Assembly (NCBI GenBank): GCA_039602395.1
Contig: JBCNJP010000006.1
Location: forward strand, 66,778,509-66,842,508
Reading direction: 5' to 3'
DNA from: Deinandra increscens subsp. villosa
Taxonomy: Eukaryota; Streptophyta; Magnoliopsida; Asterales; Asteraceae
DNA length: 64,000 bases
Shown here: positions 23,520-35,844 of the stretch, piece by piece
Layout: each line of letters starts with the position of its first letter
How positions within the stretch are numbered: position 1 is the first letter of the stretch
Made by a program: the position numbers and the translations under genes
Notes under the pieces: generated by a model
What the model saw: the letters and a program-made list of their open reading frames with translations, nothing else
Databases searched by the model: none
Told to the model about the DNA's origin: nothing

Positions 23520-23914
23520 TTAGTAACATTTCTCTCTTTACTTTTTAAATTTGAGGAAGTATTTATGGCTGATTTGATGCTTGAATACTAAGTAATTTGT
23601 GTTTATGCTTATATTTGAAGATTTGGGTGGTAGTAGCAAGTTTTTATCAAATTATACCATTGTATCTAACTCTTCTAATTGAATGACATTTATATCTTTG
23701 TACTTTTGGATGTATTTTTACTTTGGCTTACACGGTTGAAAATAGGACGTCATAACTCTTAATCGGATCCACTTGATGATCATACCTTCAAGTAAAACCC
23801 CGCCGCGAAGCGCGGGTAGTTCATCTTGTTATTTACATGTGACAATTCAAGCCATCATGAATGAGGGCGACTCTATGGCTGCAAAAAGTTATTGCGTCGC
23901 CAAAGAGTCAACCC

Positions 23915-25060
23915 AGTGAAAAATCATAGAAATCATCATAGCCTCGACAGTTCAGATGTAAGGCCCAAATGCCTGAGATGAATCAGTAATAAAGATTGAT
24001 AATAAGCTCATATTTTACTTACTCATTAGAACATTGGCACAGATCGTGATGAGGGCTGCAATTAAGTGAATGTCTATCGCCTCCGGCTCACCACAACCTT
24101 GCTGCCAAGAACAGTGAGAAATCGTAGAAATCATCACAGCCTCGATAGTTCAGATGTAAGGCCCAAATGCCTGAGATGAGGCATGCAGCACCTGCCAAAC
24201 CAACGGAAATAATTGACATCAGGCTTATTATGACAACTATAACTCATCATGGCCATGTTAAACCCAAATGTCAACATCCCTAAAAAAGAATTCATCATCG
24301 GGATTTATAGGCCAGATCCAAAAGGATAACCAGAAAACCCAACAAAGAGAGTTATCACAGACGTGTAGGCTCAAGCTAAGATAACAAATCAAAAATTACA
24401 CCATCACCATCTCATATCCATGGGTCAAAATCAAGGCGTTGCACCTGTGTCATCATCATTCGGAAATCCAATATGACATAATACATAAATAACTTAGCAA
24501 TAGGATCCTTCATAGTCTGAAATAACCATCAAAAGTAAGACTCTGAAATGGTAGAGAAGTAAAGAATCCAAAAGAACCAAAATCTGAAATCTTACCGGCG
24601 ACCTCATAGACGGAGCACGAAGCTCCATCGGCGGCGATCTGAAACCCACCGGAAGTTCTAAAGAGAAATCAGAGAGAGCACAGAGAATCATGTCTCCAAA
24701 TTGTAGAAAGCAAGAAAAGAGCTTAAAACCCAGCAACACCTAGATCGTCGTTAACTCAACGGAAACAAAGCGACGACACCGTCGCCTCGTCGTTATCGGA
24801 GCATAGACAACAACACCTAGATCGTCGTTAACTCAACGGAAACGGAGCGACGACACCGTCGCATCGACGTTATCGGAGCATCGACGTAACCGGCGACCTC
24901 ATAGATGAAGCACGAAGCTCCATCGCCGGCGATCTGAAGGTCACCGTTACTTCTAGAGAGAGAGCAGAGAGAGCACAGAAAACCATGTCTCCAAATCGTA
25001 AGCAAGAAAAGGTTAAAACCCAGCACACATAGAGAATCAAAACTAGCAAAGAGGGAGACG
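23915..25060. repeat. Direct repeats, non-coding
   Basis: A ~63-bp repeat ('cctcga.agttcagatgtaagg') occurs at about 23920-23980 and 24115-24180. A larger repeat occurs at about 24595-24760 and 24890-25035 ('cgacctcatagacggagca', 'cacgaagctccatcg', 'agagagcacagagaatcatg'), with a 60-bp repeat between ('cctagatcgtcgttaactc' twice). On the minus strand these look like copied 5'UTR/first-exon sequence (short ATG-led exon followed by gtaag), but no gene continues from them. Confidence 0.55.
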
Positions 25061-25128
25061 TGTAAAGTCACTTATTCAAATTGATATATACGGTAATTTT
25101 AATTGGATAAAATTACGAGCCTTAAAAC

Positions 25129-28100
25129 GGGGCTTTTACATATATACCCTTCTTAATTCATTTTATTCCATATATACCCAAGCCTAAACTTTAATTACAT
25201 ATATCCCCTTCCTAAACCATATATATTACATATTTACCCAATTCATAATTTTTTTATTATTAAATGACTATAATACCCTTAATGCGTATTTACATATTTC
25301 TCCTTCTAATATAACCAATTACATATTTATCTTAAAAAATAAAAAAAGCCCCATTTTCACCTTATATATATATATATATTATATTTACATTTTCACATTC
25401 TAATTTCATTAATTACATATTTGTCTAAGAAAAACATAAATTATATATTTCACTTTCTACATTACATATTTACAAATCTCACTAAAATTAACTTATTATA
25501 TGACTTGAAAAACATTTCTAAAAAAATACAAATTCAAGATTTCATTTCAAAACAAGAATCACCCATAATTGAGGAGTGTCTTAAACAAGTGCATATCAAA
25601 ATACAAAGTGCCAAATATTCACCGCGTCTTAAACAAGTACATATGAAAATACAAAGTGGCAAAATACATATGAAATATCAAGAATTCAATCTCTCAACTT
25701 AGATTAATAATTTTCTCGTCCCCTTTTACTTGTTGACTCTTCATCTTGAGAAGCTGCATTTTTGCATGTTTTTTGACGATGTCCATATTCACCACAACGC
25801 CCACATTTTTGTCTCTTCTTAGGCTCATCATTTGGTTTGATCCTATTCTTTCTCGGTCTTCCAGGCGGACGTTTGATTGCAGGTGGATATATCTTCTCCC
25901 CACTATCCATATGTACCCATTGATCCCTTGCAGGCATAGGAGCAACTTCTAAAGCATAAGCTAATTTAAACTTCTTAATAGTAAAATATGAATCAACAAA
26001 GTTGTCCCAATTTTCATCCCTTGTGAAAGTAATAAAAGCTGTTGCATGTATACACGGAACACCTCTAACCTGCCAAACCCGACATGTACATGTTTTGTCA
26101 TCAACTGAAACATCCCAACGCCTATCCATATATTTCACTTCAGCTCGGTTTTCTCCACTTCTGCAAACTTCATAGATACCCAAATTCTACATAACAAAAA
26201 AATATATTAAATTAACTTAAAAATATAATATGAAATATATATAACAAATCATTAAAATATTACACTAACCTTGGAGATTTTGTTGAGATACCTCTTAGTT
26301 CTAGGTACCAACGTACCCTTCCAAGTTTTTAGAAGTCTCCTCTTCTTATCTAGCCGTATCATAATCTTCTCCCTAATGCAATCAAGTAGGTCAATTACCG
26401 GTTTATAACGTGCATCACCTACCCAAGAATTAAATGCCTCTGAAACATTGTTAGTCATATAATCACACTTTGCCGTTGTCCCAAACTTGCACCGACTCCA
26501 TATCCTCTTGTGGTTCTCATCAAGATAAATACGTGCATCCTGACATGCTTCAGCAATATCATTTAATACCTTCTCATGCTCGGTTATACTATAGGTTCCG
26601 GCAGCTCTCCATAAACTTTTAGAAAAGAATTCACCACGGAAATGTCTCTTAAAGTTACTATACAAGTGTCTAACACATTCTCTATGCTCAGATGTAGGAT
26701 AAACCTGTGTAATTGCAACCTCTAGGCCCTTTTGCATATCTGATGATATAACTAATCCATTAGGTGCACCAATTGCTTTCTTAAGTAATTCAAGAAACCA
26801 TATCCATGAGTTTTTATTTTCTGACTCAAGTACACCATAAGCGACTGGAAAAATAGAATTATTACCATCCACACTTGTAGCAGCAACTAGTACACCATTA
26901 AACTTCCCTTTTAGATGACATGCATCTAAAGCAATATAGGGACGACAACCATCAAGAAATCCCTTCAAGCAAGCTACTAATGAAATAAAACAACGCAAGA
27001 ATAGTTTCTTGTTACCTTTCATCTCATAGTCAACATCAACGACACTTCCTGGGTTTCGTCTTAATAACTCCTCTTTAAAATCATTCATTTGCAGGAATGA
27101 GTCTTCCCACTTCCCGTACATATCCTTATAAGCTTGTTCTTTCCCTCGAAAGACTCTCATGTACGGCACATCAACATTATAATTTTTCATAATCCACTTC
27201 TGGAGTACTATAGGTGAGACATCCCCATCGGATTTTAGTTTATCTTTAAGCACACCTGCAATCCATCCTTGACTTGCCACCTTATTAGCTCCTTTTTTAC
27301 TTCGGGTGCAAGAACGTGGTTCTACAAGTGTTTTAACCTACATGATTTTATATGAATTTTGAGTTTAATAACAATACTAAAACATACTTGATTTTATTTA
27401 ACACTTACCTCGAATGTAATTCCGTCTTGCTGGATAGAAGCGTGTATTCTCCAGTTGCATCCTAGGTCGACACACCTTGCTGTGACTCGTGTGGGTTCAC
27501 TTTTCTCAGTGAAGTATGCAAATTCATTCATGATTGCATAATGGGCCAACACTCTTCTGAATTCAATCACATTCTCAAATGTTGAGTTCACTTTAATATT
27601 TCGACAATCCTTTTTATAATGTTCTTCCCCACCTTGTTCTTCATCATCAACTTCAACATCTGTACTATAGGAGCTATGATAACTCTCATCACTTAAAGAA
27701 TATTCGGATTGTTCCCCACCGTGTTCTTCCCCACCATGTGCTATAAGAACATCATCTTGTACCCTGCAAAAAGATGTGGAATCTCATAAAAAACTAACAA
27801 ATCGTGAAACTAATTCTAGTAAAAGAACAAACATTTACCTTTGTTGCATCGAACTTGTCTCAACATTAGTATTTGTCGTCACATAAACGGTGGATTCTTT
27901 ATCCACATGATACATATTAAGCATCAATTGAAACTTGTCATGGGAATCAACCTTTATGAAAGATACATACTCAGAGGTATATTTGTCAATGCAATAAAGC
28001 GACAAAGTAAGTTCTCTATTTGAAGGATAATGAGTGGCAACCTCTTCAATCAAATTATCAAAATTGTATACATACGTGTCAATATAAATGCATTTTTGAA

Positions 28101-28927
28101 AGCCAAAACAATATCGTTTTGTTGATAAGTTCTTAGCTAACCAAAAGTACCCTCCATATCTTAGTTTTATCTTGTACTTGGATGATTGGGTTCCAATAAC
28201 ATCAATATTTTCTTCTTCCATATAAATTAACCTAACAATCATAAACAAAATAAAACAATAATCAACAGCCATGTATTTCCTTTGAATAAAAAATAATAGT
28301 GTACTTGCATCCTTCAAAAATAATTAATCAACATGTGCACTACTTGTATCCTTCAAAAATAATCACATAGAGAAAAATACAAAAAATCATCAACAGCCAT
28401 GTGGGACATCAATATTTAGTTTGAATCCTACACAAACATGTGTCCTTGTATTTCATTTAAATCAACATGAAAAGTAAATAGATGTTTACTTATATTAAAA
28501 AAGTGATCGAGGCGGCGATAGATTTTAATTTACATGGAGCAACCCTCGATTAATGGGTAAAAACCCTAAAATTGGAACTGTGGGACGAAGGAAATACAAA
28601 CCTGGAATAGCTATAGATTTCACGTCAAGATGGAGGCGGCAATAGATTTCACGTACATGAGAGGAGATCGCTCAAGATGGAGGCGGCAATAGATTTCACG
28701 TACATGAGAGGAGATCGCTGGAGAAAGGATCGGAGTATGAAGCGTTGTTTTGATTCACGTACAGATGGGAGGGGCGATATATGTGTAATTTCCTTTTATT
28801 TTTCCTCTAAAATTGAGAAGGGTAGTTGTGTAATTTTCTTAGTAAAAGGGGAAATATGTAATTGATGTTTAGGACTGGGTATATATGTAATAAAGCCTAT
28901 TAGCAAGGGGATATATGTAAAAACTCC
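25129..28927 (-). mobile_element. MULE (Mutator-like) DNA transposon, apparently intact
   Basis: Inverted ends: left from 25129 'ggggcttttacatatatacc', right, as reverse complement from 28927, 'ggagtttttacatatatccc'. Similarity continues inward about 85 bases. Both ends are built of repeated 'ttacatatatacccttcttaa'-like units, so the TIRs contain short tandem repeats. Between them lies one four-exon transposase gene on the minus strand. I could not fix a 9-bp target duplication; the exact outer ends may be off by several bases. 28625-28718 is a perfect-looking 47-bp tandem duplication inside the right end. Confidence 0.75.
25704..28221 (-). CDS. MULE transposase (MuDR-type, PB1-like N-terminus, SWIM and CCHC zinc fingers)
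   Basis: Four exons read on the minus strand: 28221-27839, 27763-27409, 27337-26270 and 26186-25704, all with GT-AG junctions and consistent phase, giving 762 aa with no stop. N-terminal ~125 residues look like a PB1-type fold region (YKIKLRYGG... by appearance; weakest assignment). Exon 2 has an acidic linker and the MuDR DNA-binding block (FRRVLAHYAIMNEF, CNWRIHASI). Exon 3 carries the DDE core: IALDACHLKG (Asp about 384), ISSDMQKGL (Asp about 446), NNVSEAFNSW (Glu about 546). Exon 4 has a SWIM finger CTCRVWQVRGVPCIHA, a basic linker RPPGRPRKNR and a zinc knuckle CGRCGEYGHRQKTC. It would cut and rejoin element ends in the nucleus. The start at 28221 is chosen for its acidic MEEENIDV; an in-frame upstream ATG exists at 28317. 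Confidence 0.85.
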
Positions 28928-28995
28928 TAAAATATGGTATATCGGATCCTAAAATTAGAGTAAAGGGCTACGAATCTGAGACCCGCACTCACACC
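28860..28995 (+). promoter_or_regulatory. Presumed Snu114 promoter overlapping the MULE end
   Basis: Only about 50-60 bases separate the MULE right end (about 28927) from the pyrimidine-rich start of the Snu114 5'UTR (about 28985). Any core promoter upstream of that start therefore falls within or beside the MULE TIR. No canonical TATA box is evident at the right distance. The start site is inferred. Confidence 0.4.
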
Positions 28996-29823
28996 TTAAA
29001 CCCTTCTCTTGTTTCTCTCTGAAACCCTTTCTCCACTCCTCCACCGTCACTCTCTCCGGCAAAGATTCAGGTTAGCTTTTCTTCTTCACTGTTGTTTATA
29101 CTAATTTCCATTGATCTATTAGCTTACCTGAATGTGTTTTTCGTTCTGTAAATCCGCATAGAAAACCTAAATAGCTAAATCTAATTAACCCTAAAATCAT
29201 TGCTACACGAGTTCTTCTTCTAATCTCTACTAGTATTCCACTGGTTTCGCTTTGTGAAACGTGTAAATTTTAGTTTTTGCTTCAAGTATACAGCGATTAT
29301 CGAAAACCGTTCCTTAGTCTCGTCGTAAATTAGGTCAATTTTCTACCTTACCGTTTCTATAAATTATTGTTTTGAAATGGTGAATCACTTGTTAGGCATG
29401 AAATTGCTGAATATGAATCTGATTTGTCATTAGGTTGAACTGAATGTTAATTCATCACTAATACTGTTGTTTATACTAATTTCCATTGATCGATTGGCTG
29501 ACCTGGATGTGTTTTTCGTTCTGTAAATCCACATAGAAAACCTAAATAACCTAATTAACACTATAATCATTGTTACACGAGTTCTTTCTTGTAATCTCTA
29601 CTAATATTCCACTAGTTTCGCGTTGTGAAACCTGTTATGTTATTAGCTTTTGATTCAAGTATACAGCGATTATCGAAAATATCGTTCCTTAGTCTTGTTG
29701 TAAATTAGGTAAATTTTCAACCTCACCGTTTCTAAAAGTTATTTCTTTTTGTAGTGGAAAATCACGTAATGAATCTGATTTGTCATTAGGTTGACTAAAA
29801 CTATATGTTTTGGGAGATTGCAG
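28985..29823 (+). other. Snu114 5'UTR exon and leader intron with internal duplication
   Basis: A CT-rich leader ends aaagattcag at 29070, followed by gttagc; the intron ends ttgcag at 29823, one base before the exon base preceding the ATG. The intron is mostly two diverged tandem copies of a ~350-bp unit (about 29088-29440 and 29463-29796; shared 'ctgttgtttatactaattt', 'gtatacagcgattatcgaaaa', 'tgaatctgatttgtcatta'). Leader introns of plant housekeeping genes often raise expression; whether this does is inference. Confidence 0.7.
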
Positions 29824-29824
29824 G

Positions 29825-32800
29825 ATGGATGACAGTTTATATGATGAGTTTGGAAACTACATTGGACCTGAAATCGAGTCTGATCAAGAGAGTGATAGAG
29901 ACGATGAAGACGAGGATCTTCCGGACAAGCTTGAAGCTGAAAGGGCGGATTCTGACGAAGAGAATGCGGCTGCAGGACCCAACGGGTGGTTAACTAATGG
30001 TGAAGATGTTGATATGGATAATCAGATTGTTCTTGCAGAGGATAAGAAGTACTACCCTACTGCAGAAGAGGTTTATGGTGATGATGTGGAAACCCTAGTA
30101 ATGGATGAAGATGAACAGCCCCTCGAGCTTCCCATAATTAAGCCCGTTAGGGATATTAAGTTTGAAGTAGGTCTTAAAGATTCATCCACTTATGTTTCCA
30201 CTCAGTTTCTTTTAGGCCTTTCTTCAAACCCTACTTTGGTTAGGAATGTTGCTTTGATCGGACACTTGCAGCATGGGAAAACGGTTTTCATGGATATGTT
30301 GGTTGAGCAGACTCATCATATATCTACTTTTGATCAAAACAGTGAGAAGCATATGAGGTACACTGATACAAGGGTAGATGAGCAGGAGAGAAGAATATCG
30401 ATCAAAGCAGTTCCTATGTCACTCGTTCTTGAGGATAGCAATTCTAAATCGTATATGTGTAATATCATGGATACACCAGGGCATGTTAATTTTTCTGATG
30501 AAATGACTGCTGCTCTTAGGCTTGCTGATGGTGCAGTGTTGATTGTTGATGCTGCTGAAGGAGTCATGGTAAGTCATTTGCTACATTGTTTACTTGATCT
30601 TGCTAAAAATATATAATTTTTATATCTATAGACACAAGTTTCTCACCCCTTTTCATAAAGATATAATTTGACATCAATTCCTCAACAGGTGAACACAGAA
30701 AGAGCGATTCGGCATGCAATCCAGGAGCGCCTACCTATAGTAGTTGTGATAAACAAGGTATTCTATCTAACTATTGCTATTTGAAGTCCCAATAATCAGT
30801 TTTTAATGCTCGTGCACCTTTATTCTTTTTCTTTCTTCGTTATTTGATAATTTAGGGATCAATTTGTAAACTTTTGATAAACTATTTCTTAGAAGTTGCA
30901 ACAACTGATTATTGGTACAAGTATAAACTGAAATGTCCTATTTAATTTATCCACCCTTTCTTTAACCAAGTCCTGGAGAATTACTGCCTTTTTACAAAAT
31001 ATCTCCTTTCTTACACATAAATGTCATTTTGGTAATTTGTATATTAAATGCTTGAATAATCAATTTTTTTCACACTCGACGTTTGTTGCAATATCTAAAA
31101 ATACGTCAAAAAATTATTTTCTACTCTCCAGTCTAATTTACAACTGATTATATGATTTTGATCATTCGTTATTGCACCAGCGCTTTTTTACACTTCTTAT
31201 ACCTTGTACTGCTAGAATAAGATAAGATTTTTTCCATTTATATAGAAGTACTAAGAACTTTTGTACTTCTCGTATTTGTAGGTTGACAGATTAATAACTG
31301 AGCTTAAGCTACCTCCAAGAGATGCCTATCATAAGTTAAGGCATACAATTGAAGTCATTAATAACCACATCACTGCAGTCTCTTCAACAGCTGGCAATGT
31401 CCAAATCATTCATCCAGCTGCAGGAAACCTTTGTTTTGCTAGTGGTAGTGCAGGATGGTGCTTCACTCTGCAATCATTTGCCAAGTTATATGTTAAACTT
31501 CATGGAATTCCTTTTGATGCCAACAAGTTTGCATCTCGACTTTGGGGAGATTACTATTATGACCCTGCTACTAGAACTTTTAAAAAGAATCAACCTTCAA
31601 GTGGGGCAGAAAGGTCATTTGTACAGTTCATCCTCGAACCTCTTTACAAGATTTACAGCCAAGTTATTGGAGAGCATAAAAAGAGCGTGGAGACAACACT
31701 GGCGGAACTCGGTGTTACTCTAAGCAATGCCGCCTACAAATTGAATGTGAGACCTTTGCTTAGATTAGCCTGCAGCTCGGTTTTTGGGTCAGCTACCGGG
31801 TTCACCGACATGCTGGTTCACCACATCCCATCTGCTAAAGAGTCTGCTTCTAAAAAAGTTGACCATATTTACACTGGGCCTAAAAGTTCAAGAATCTACA
31901 CTGCCATGGCAGATTGCGACCCATCCGGGCCGCTTATGGTCAATATTACCAAACTGTATCCAAAATCAGATTGTAGTGTTTTTGATGCATTTGGTAGGGT
32001 TTATAGTGGGGAGATCCATACGGGCCAGAGCGTTCGTGTTCTTGGAGAAGGCTATTCACCTGATGATGAAGAAGATATGACTGTAAAAGAAGTAACAAAA
32101 CTATGGGTTTATCAAGCTCGTTACAGGATACCTGTTAGTAAGGCCCCACCTGGATCTTGGGTTCTTATCGAAGGTGTTGATGCTTCGATTATGAAAACCG
32201 CTACACTTTGTAATTCAGAATATGATGATGATGTGTACATATTCAGGCCTCTTCAATTTAATACGCTTCCTGTTGTAAAAACAGCAACAGAACCGTTGAA
32301 CCCGAGTGAATTACCGAAAATGGTTGAGGGTCTTAGGAAGATTAGCAAAAGTTACCCTTTAGCAATTACTAAAGTTGAAGAGTCCGGAGAACATACTATT
32401 TTAGGTACTGGAGAGTTGTATCTTGATTCTATAATGAAGGATCTCAGGGAACTATATTCAGAAGTTGAAGTGAAGGTATTGTAAATGCTTGTTCTTTTAA
32501 CTTCTAATATGACTTGTTGACAGGGCAAAATGGACAGAGATTGGTGGGTTGGGTACGGGTTGGGGGTCAAAGGTAGGGTAGAAACAGGTTGGTCTGGTCA
32601 GGTAGAACCTGAAATAAGAATATTACCTTTTTTAAATAAATAGTTAGTGTCAAATACGATGCCAGCAGTTTTCATAATTCAATAGCACGTCTAAATTTTT
32701 GAATAAAATATTTCGTAGTTCATGCGCTAAAACTACACTTTGGGTGACTCGACTTGTTTGACCTCCTCAACTCCATTTAATCTAGAGAAAAAGCATAACC

Positions 32801-35495
32801 TGAATTGACCTATTCATAAGTAATTGGGTGAAGATGGCCTTTTTTTGTGAACTGTGTTATATTTGGTTTTGTACATCTTTGATATATTATATATTTCTGC
32901 TGGTGACTTGCTTAATTTTGTATATGTTCTTTTTATCTACTTAACAGGTGGCGGACCCAGTTGTCTCATTTTGTGAAACGGTGGTGGAGTCTTCATCAAT
33001 GAAATGCTTTGCTGAAACGCCTAACAAGAAAAATAAAATTACTATGGTATGTGAGCTGATACTCCTAATTTTATTTACCTTGTTTTCATCTTATAAAACA
33101 TATATCTTACATTGATTTTTTTTGGTTAGATTGCTGAACCATTGGAGAGAGGCCTCGCAGAAGATATTGAGAATGGTGTTGTAAGTGTGGACTGGCCCAG
33201 AAAGAAGCTAGGGGACTTCTTTCAAACTAAATATGATTGGGATCTTCTTGCTGCAAGATCTATATGGGCATTTGGACCAGACAAGCAGGTATAATAAATT
33301 TTAGAACTGTTTATTACTTTTTTCACTTTTCTTCTCTCATTTATTGTTCTAAACATATGTTTATTCATCTTGCAGGGACCTAATATATTGTTGGATGATA
33401 CTCTCTCAAGTGAAGTTGACAAGAGCTTGTTGAATTCTGTGAAGGATTCAATAGTTCAAGGGTAAGTTGTTTCTCTGTTTTCACTACACTGAATGTGTGT
33501 GTGGGTGTTATGATGTGTTTTTTATATTAAATTGTAAGAATTAGGTCATTAGTTGTAATAAACCATGCTGCAGGATATAATGTTTGGATGTGATTCCACT
33601 ATTCGAAGTTGTATAATTAGATGTTTGAGTATTTGGCGAGTTCTGATTATTTAAGTATAATCATAAATTGACCAAAAAATAGCCTATTATTTATTGTTGA
33701 AATATTAAGTTGTAGATAGAAATCATAGATCGACCAAAAAATAGCCTGTATATTTATTGTCGAAATATGTATATTTAAGTTTATACATGAAAAAAATTAG
33801 ACAAGTTTTCTGTCTATGACTCCAACAATTGAGAATTTGACCTTTAAATTAATCACCAGATGAGATCTTTTATCCAAACACTAGAAATTGATCATCTCAC
33901 CTTGAAGTTGCAATAGTAAGATGATCAAAGTGATAAACTCACATCCAAAGTCCTCATGAGAATCTTGTGTTAATGTTTACAAGGATATTAGATTGTTAGC
34001 ATGATAGTGGCTAGTCAAATTAGTCACTGCATTTCAAAATACTTTTTATTGTTGAAGAAAACAAAAAATATAAGTGAGAGTAGTTTTGAAGAGAATGCAT
34101 AATTACCTTCTTTTATATTCTTTATTCTTTATTATAACCAGTACTAATATTAGCCTTTAACAGATTTCAGTGGGGTGCACGTGAGGGTCCACTTTGTGAC
34201 GAGCCGATCCGTAATGTCAAGTTCAAAATAGTTGATGCCAAAATTGCACCAGAGCCACTACATCGCGGAACCGGTCAAATCATTCCAACAGCTCGACGTG
34301 TGGCCTACTCATCTTTTCTTATGGCAACACCCCGCCTTATGGAGCCAGTATATTATGTGGAGGTAATAACTCTGAAACTTGATTAAACTAAGTTTAATAG
34401 CTAATATTATCGTCTTCCAGATTCTTTCTAATTTTTAATAAAGTTCATCATTTACGAGCATATTTGTTGATATAAATTGGTTTCTCATGTATAAAAAAAT
34501 AACATATCATATGTGTGTCCGTGTATTTACATTAAAATTTCAGATCACCTATTGATTGTGTTTCTTAAATTTCAGATACAAACACCCATCGATTGTGTTT
34601 CTGCTATATACACGGTGTTATCTCGAAGACGTGGACATATAACTGCTGATGTTCCTCAACCAGGAACCCCTGCCTATATAGTCAAGGTCAGCCTTCTTTA
34701 TTAGAGTTGGGAAAAGGGGTGGCCAGGTTTGTGTAATGGGTCAAAACTGTATTAGATAGTCTTAATTCTTTCTGATATTGTTTCACTTTTTCTTGAATTT
34801 CAGGCGTTCGTTCCTGTAATTGAATCGTTTGGCTTTGAGACGGACTTACGGTATCATACCCAGGGGCAGGCATTTGCTCTATCAACTTTTGATCATTGGT
34901 CTATTGTTCCTGGTGACCCACTGGATAAAAGCATTGTATTACGACCACTTGAGCCAGCACCTGTTCAGTATCTTGCACGTGAATTTATGGTGAAAACAAG
35001 GCGTAGGAAGGTATGCCCTCTCTTCACTCCTTTTTTTTCCCTTCTGTTTTCTCTCTTTTCCCCTCTGATTTCTAATTATTTCATTAGAATGATTTACGCG
35101 GATTTATGTATCAAAGTATACTTTGACTAACTTTCAACCAACTTGACATGTTTCGTTCCGAGTGGCCCATTAGTGATAAAACATAACCCAAATCATTATA
35201 TGATAAGTAGATGGATCACAATCAATTTGATAATTTTTAGGAAGAAAGTGAACAAGGGACTATCATTTAAGAATTTGGGAAAAATCTACTACATTGTCGG
35301 CATAAAGATTTAAGAACCTTCAAGTTTCATCTTGATTGACTACTTTGTTGTTCAATATAAATGCTGCTTTATGAATTAAATGTTAATATTTGACAGGGAA
35401 TGAGTGAGGATGTGAGTGTCAACAAGTTCTTTGATGAGGCTATGATGTCGGAGCTTGCCCTGCAGGACGCCGATCTGCACCTGCAGATGATCTAG
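29825..35495 (+). CDS. CLO: 116-kDa U5 snRNP GTPase (Snu114/EFTUD2/CLOTHO-GFA1)
   Basis: Coding exons: 29825-30568, 30689-30757, 31282-32475, 32948-33046, 33130-33288, 33376-33461, 34164-34362, 34576-34686, 34804-35010, 35397-35495. All junctions are GT-AG and phases fit, giving 988 aa, the usual plant length (about 987). An acidic N-terminus (MDDSLYDEFGNYIGPE) precedes an EF-2-like GTPase core: G1 GHLQHGKT (146-153), G3 DTPGH (216-220), G4 NKVD (270-273). EF-2 domains II-V follow, with GEHTILGTGELYLDSI and the C-terminal KGMSEDVSVNKFF and LHLQMI. In the U5 snRNP this GTPase controls Brr2 and U4/U6 unwinding during spliceosome activation and disassembly. The ATG lies two bases after a 5'UTR intron acceptor. 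No truncation or missing motif is seen, so I call it functional. Confidence 0.96.
33582..33949. mobile_element. MITE-like insertion in a Snu114 intron
   Basis: Inverted ends gtttggatgtga / ctttggatgtga (reverse complement of tcacatccaaag) lie within the 702-bp intron between the exons ending 33461 and starting 34164. It contains a ~60-bp internal direct repeat ('gaccaaaaaatagcct' twice). No clear target duplication. It does not touch splice sites. Confidence 0.4.
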
Positions 35496-35844
35496 TCGTT
35501 GCAGCCTATGTGATGAACCGAATGACCACCCACCATGTTGAATCACTTGTAGCACATTTGTTGTTAAATTGAGTTTTGGTAAGATGGGTGGCTTGTCAAC
35601 CTGTTTTTAGCCATTAGTTTTTAACACCCAAGGAATCCAGACTTGTATTTTCGAGCTTTTTCTTTGCTGGCAATGTTACATGGAAGAAAATGTTATTGTT
35701 TTTTGGTATTATCTTTATCTTTAAAAAGAATGTATACCGTTGGGTAGCACTTGTAGTTAACAATGTTTGTTTTGACATTTTTATGGTTTGACATGGATAA
35801 AGTTCCTCAAGATGAAGTTTCAAGTTATACCAAGATGGGTTGGA

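Larger units (their letters stand above)
22230..23830. mobile_element. Possible Helitron (low confidence)
   Basis: The left edge has 'tctcgcgcgttgctgcggg' after an AT-rich run, as in many plant Helitron 5' ends; the right edge has a GC hairpin 'ccgccgcgaagcgcggg' followed within 12 bases by 'tcatcttgtt', near the expected 3' end but without an exact CTRR. No Rep/helicase coding. The span also contains a 63-bp tandem duplication and a Harbinger MITE. Confidence 0.35.

Noticed and set aside
31349..31723. 124-codon ORF within Snu114 exon 3
   Set aside because: Out of frame with the true exon, which translates cleanly into the EF-2-like GTPase in the other frame.
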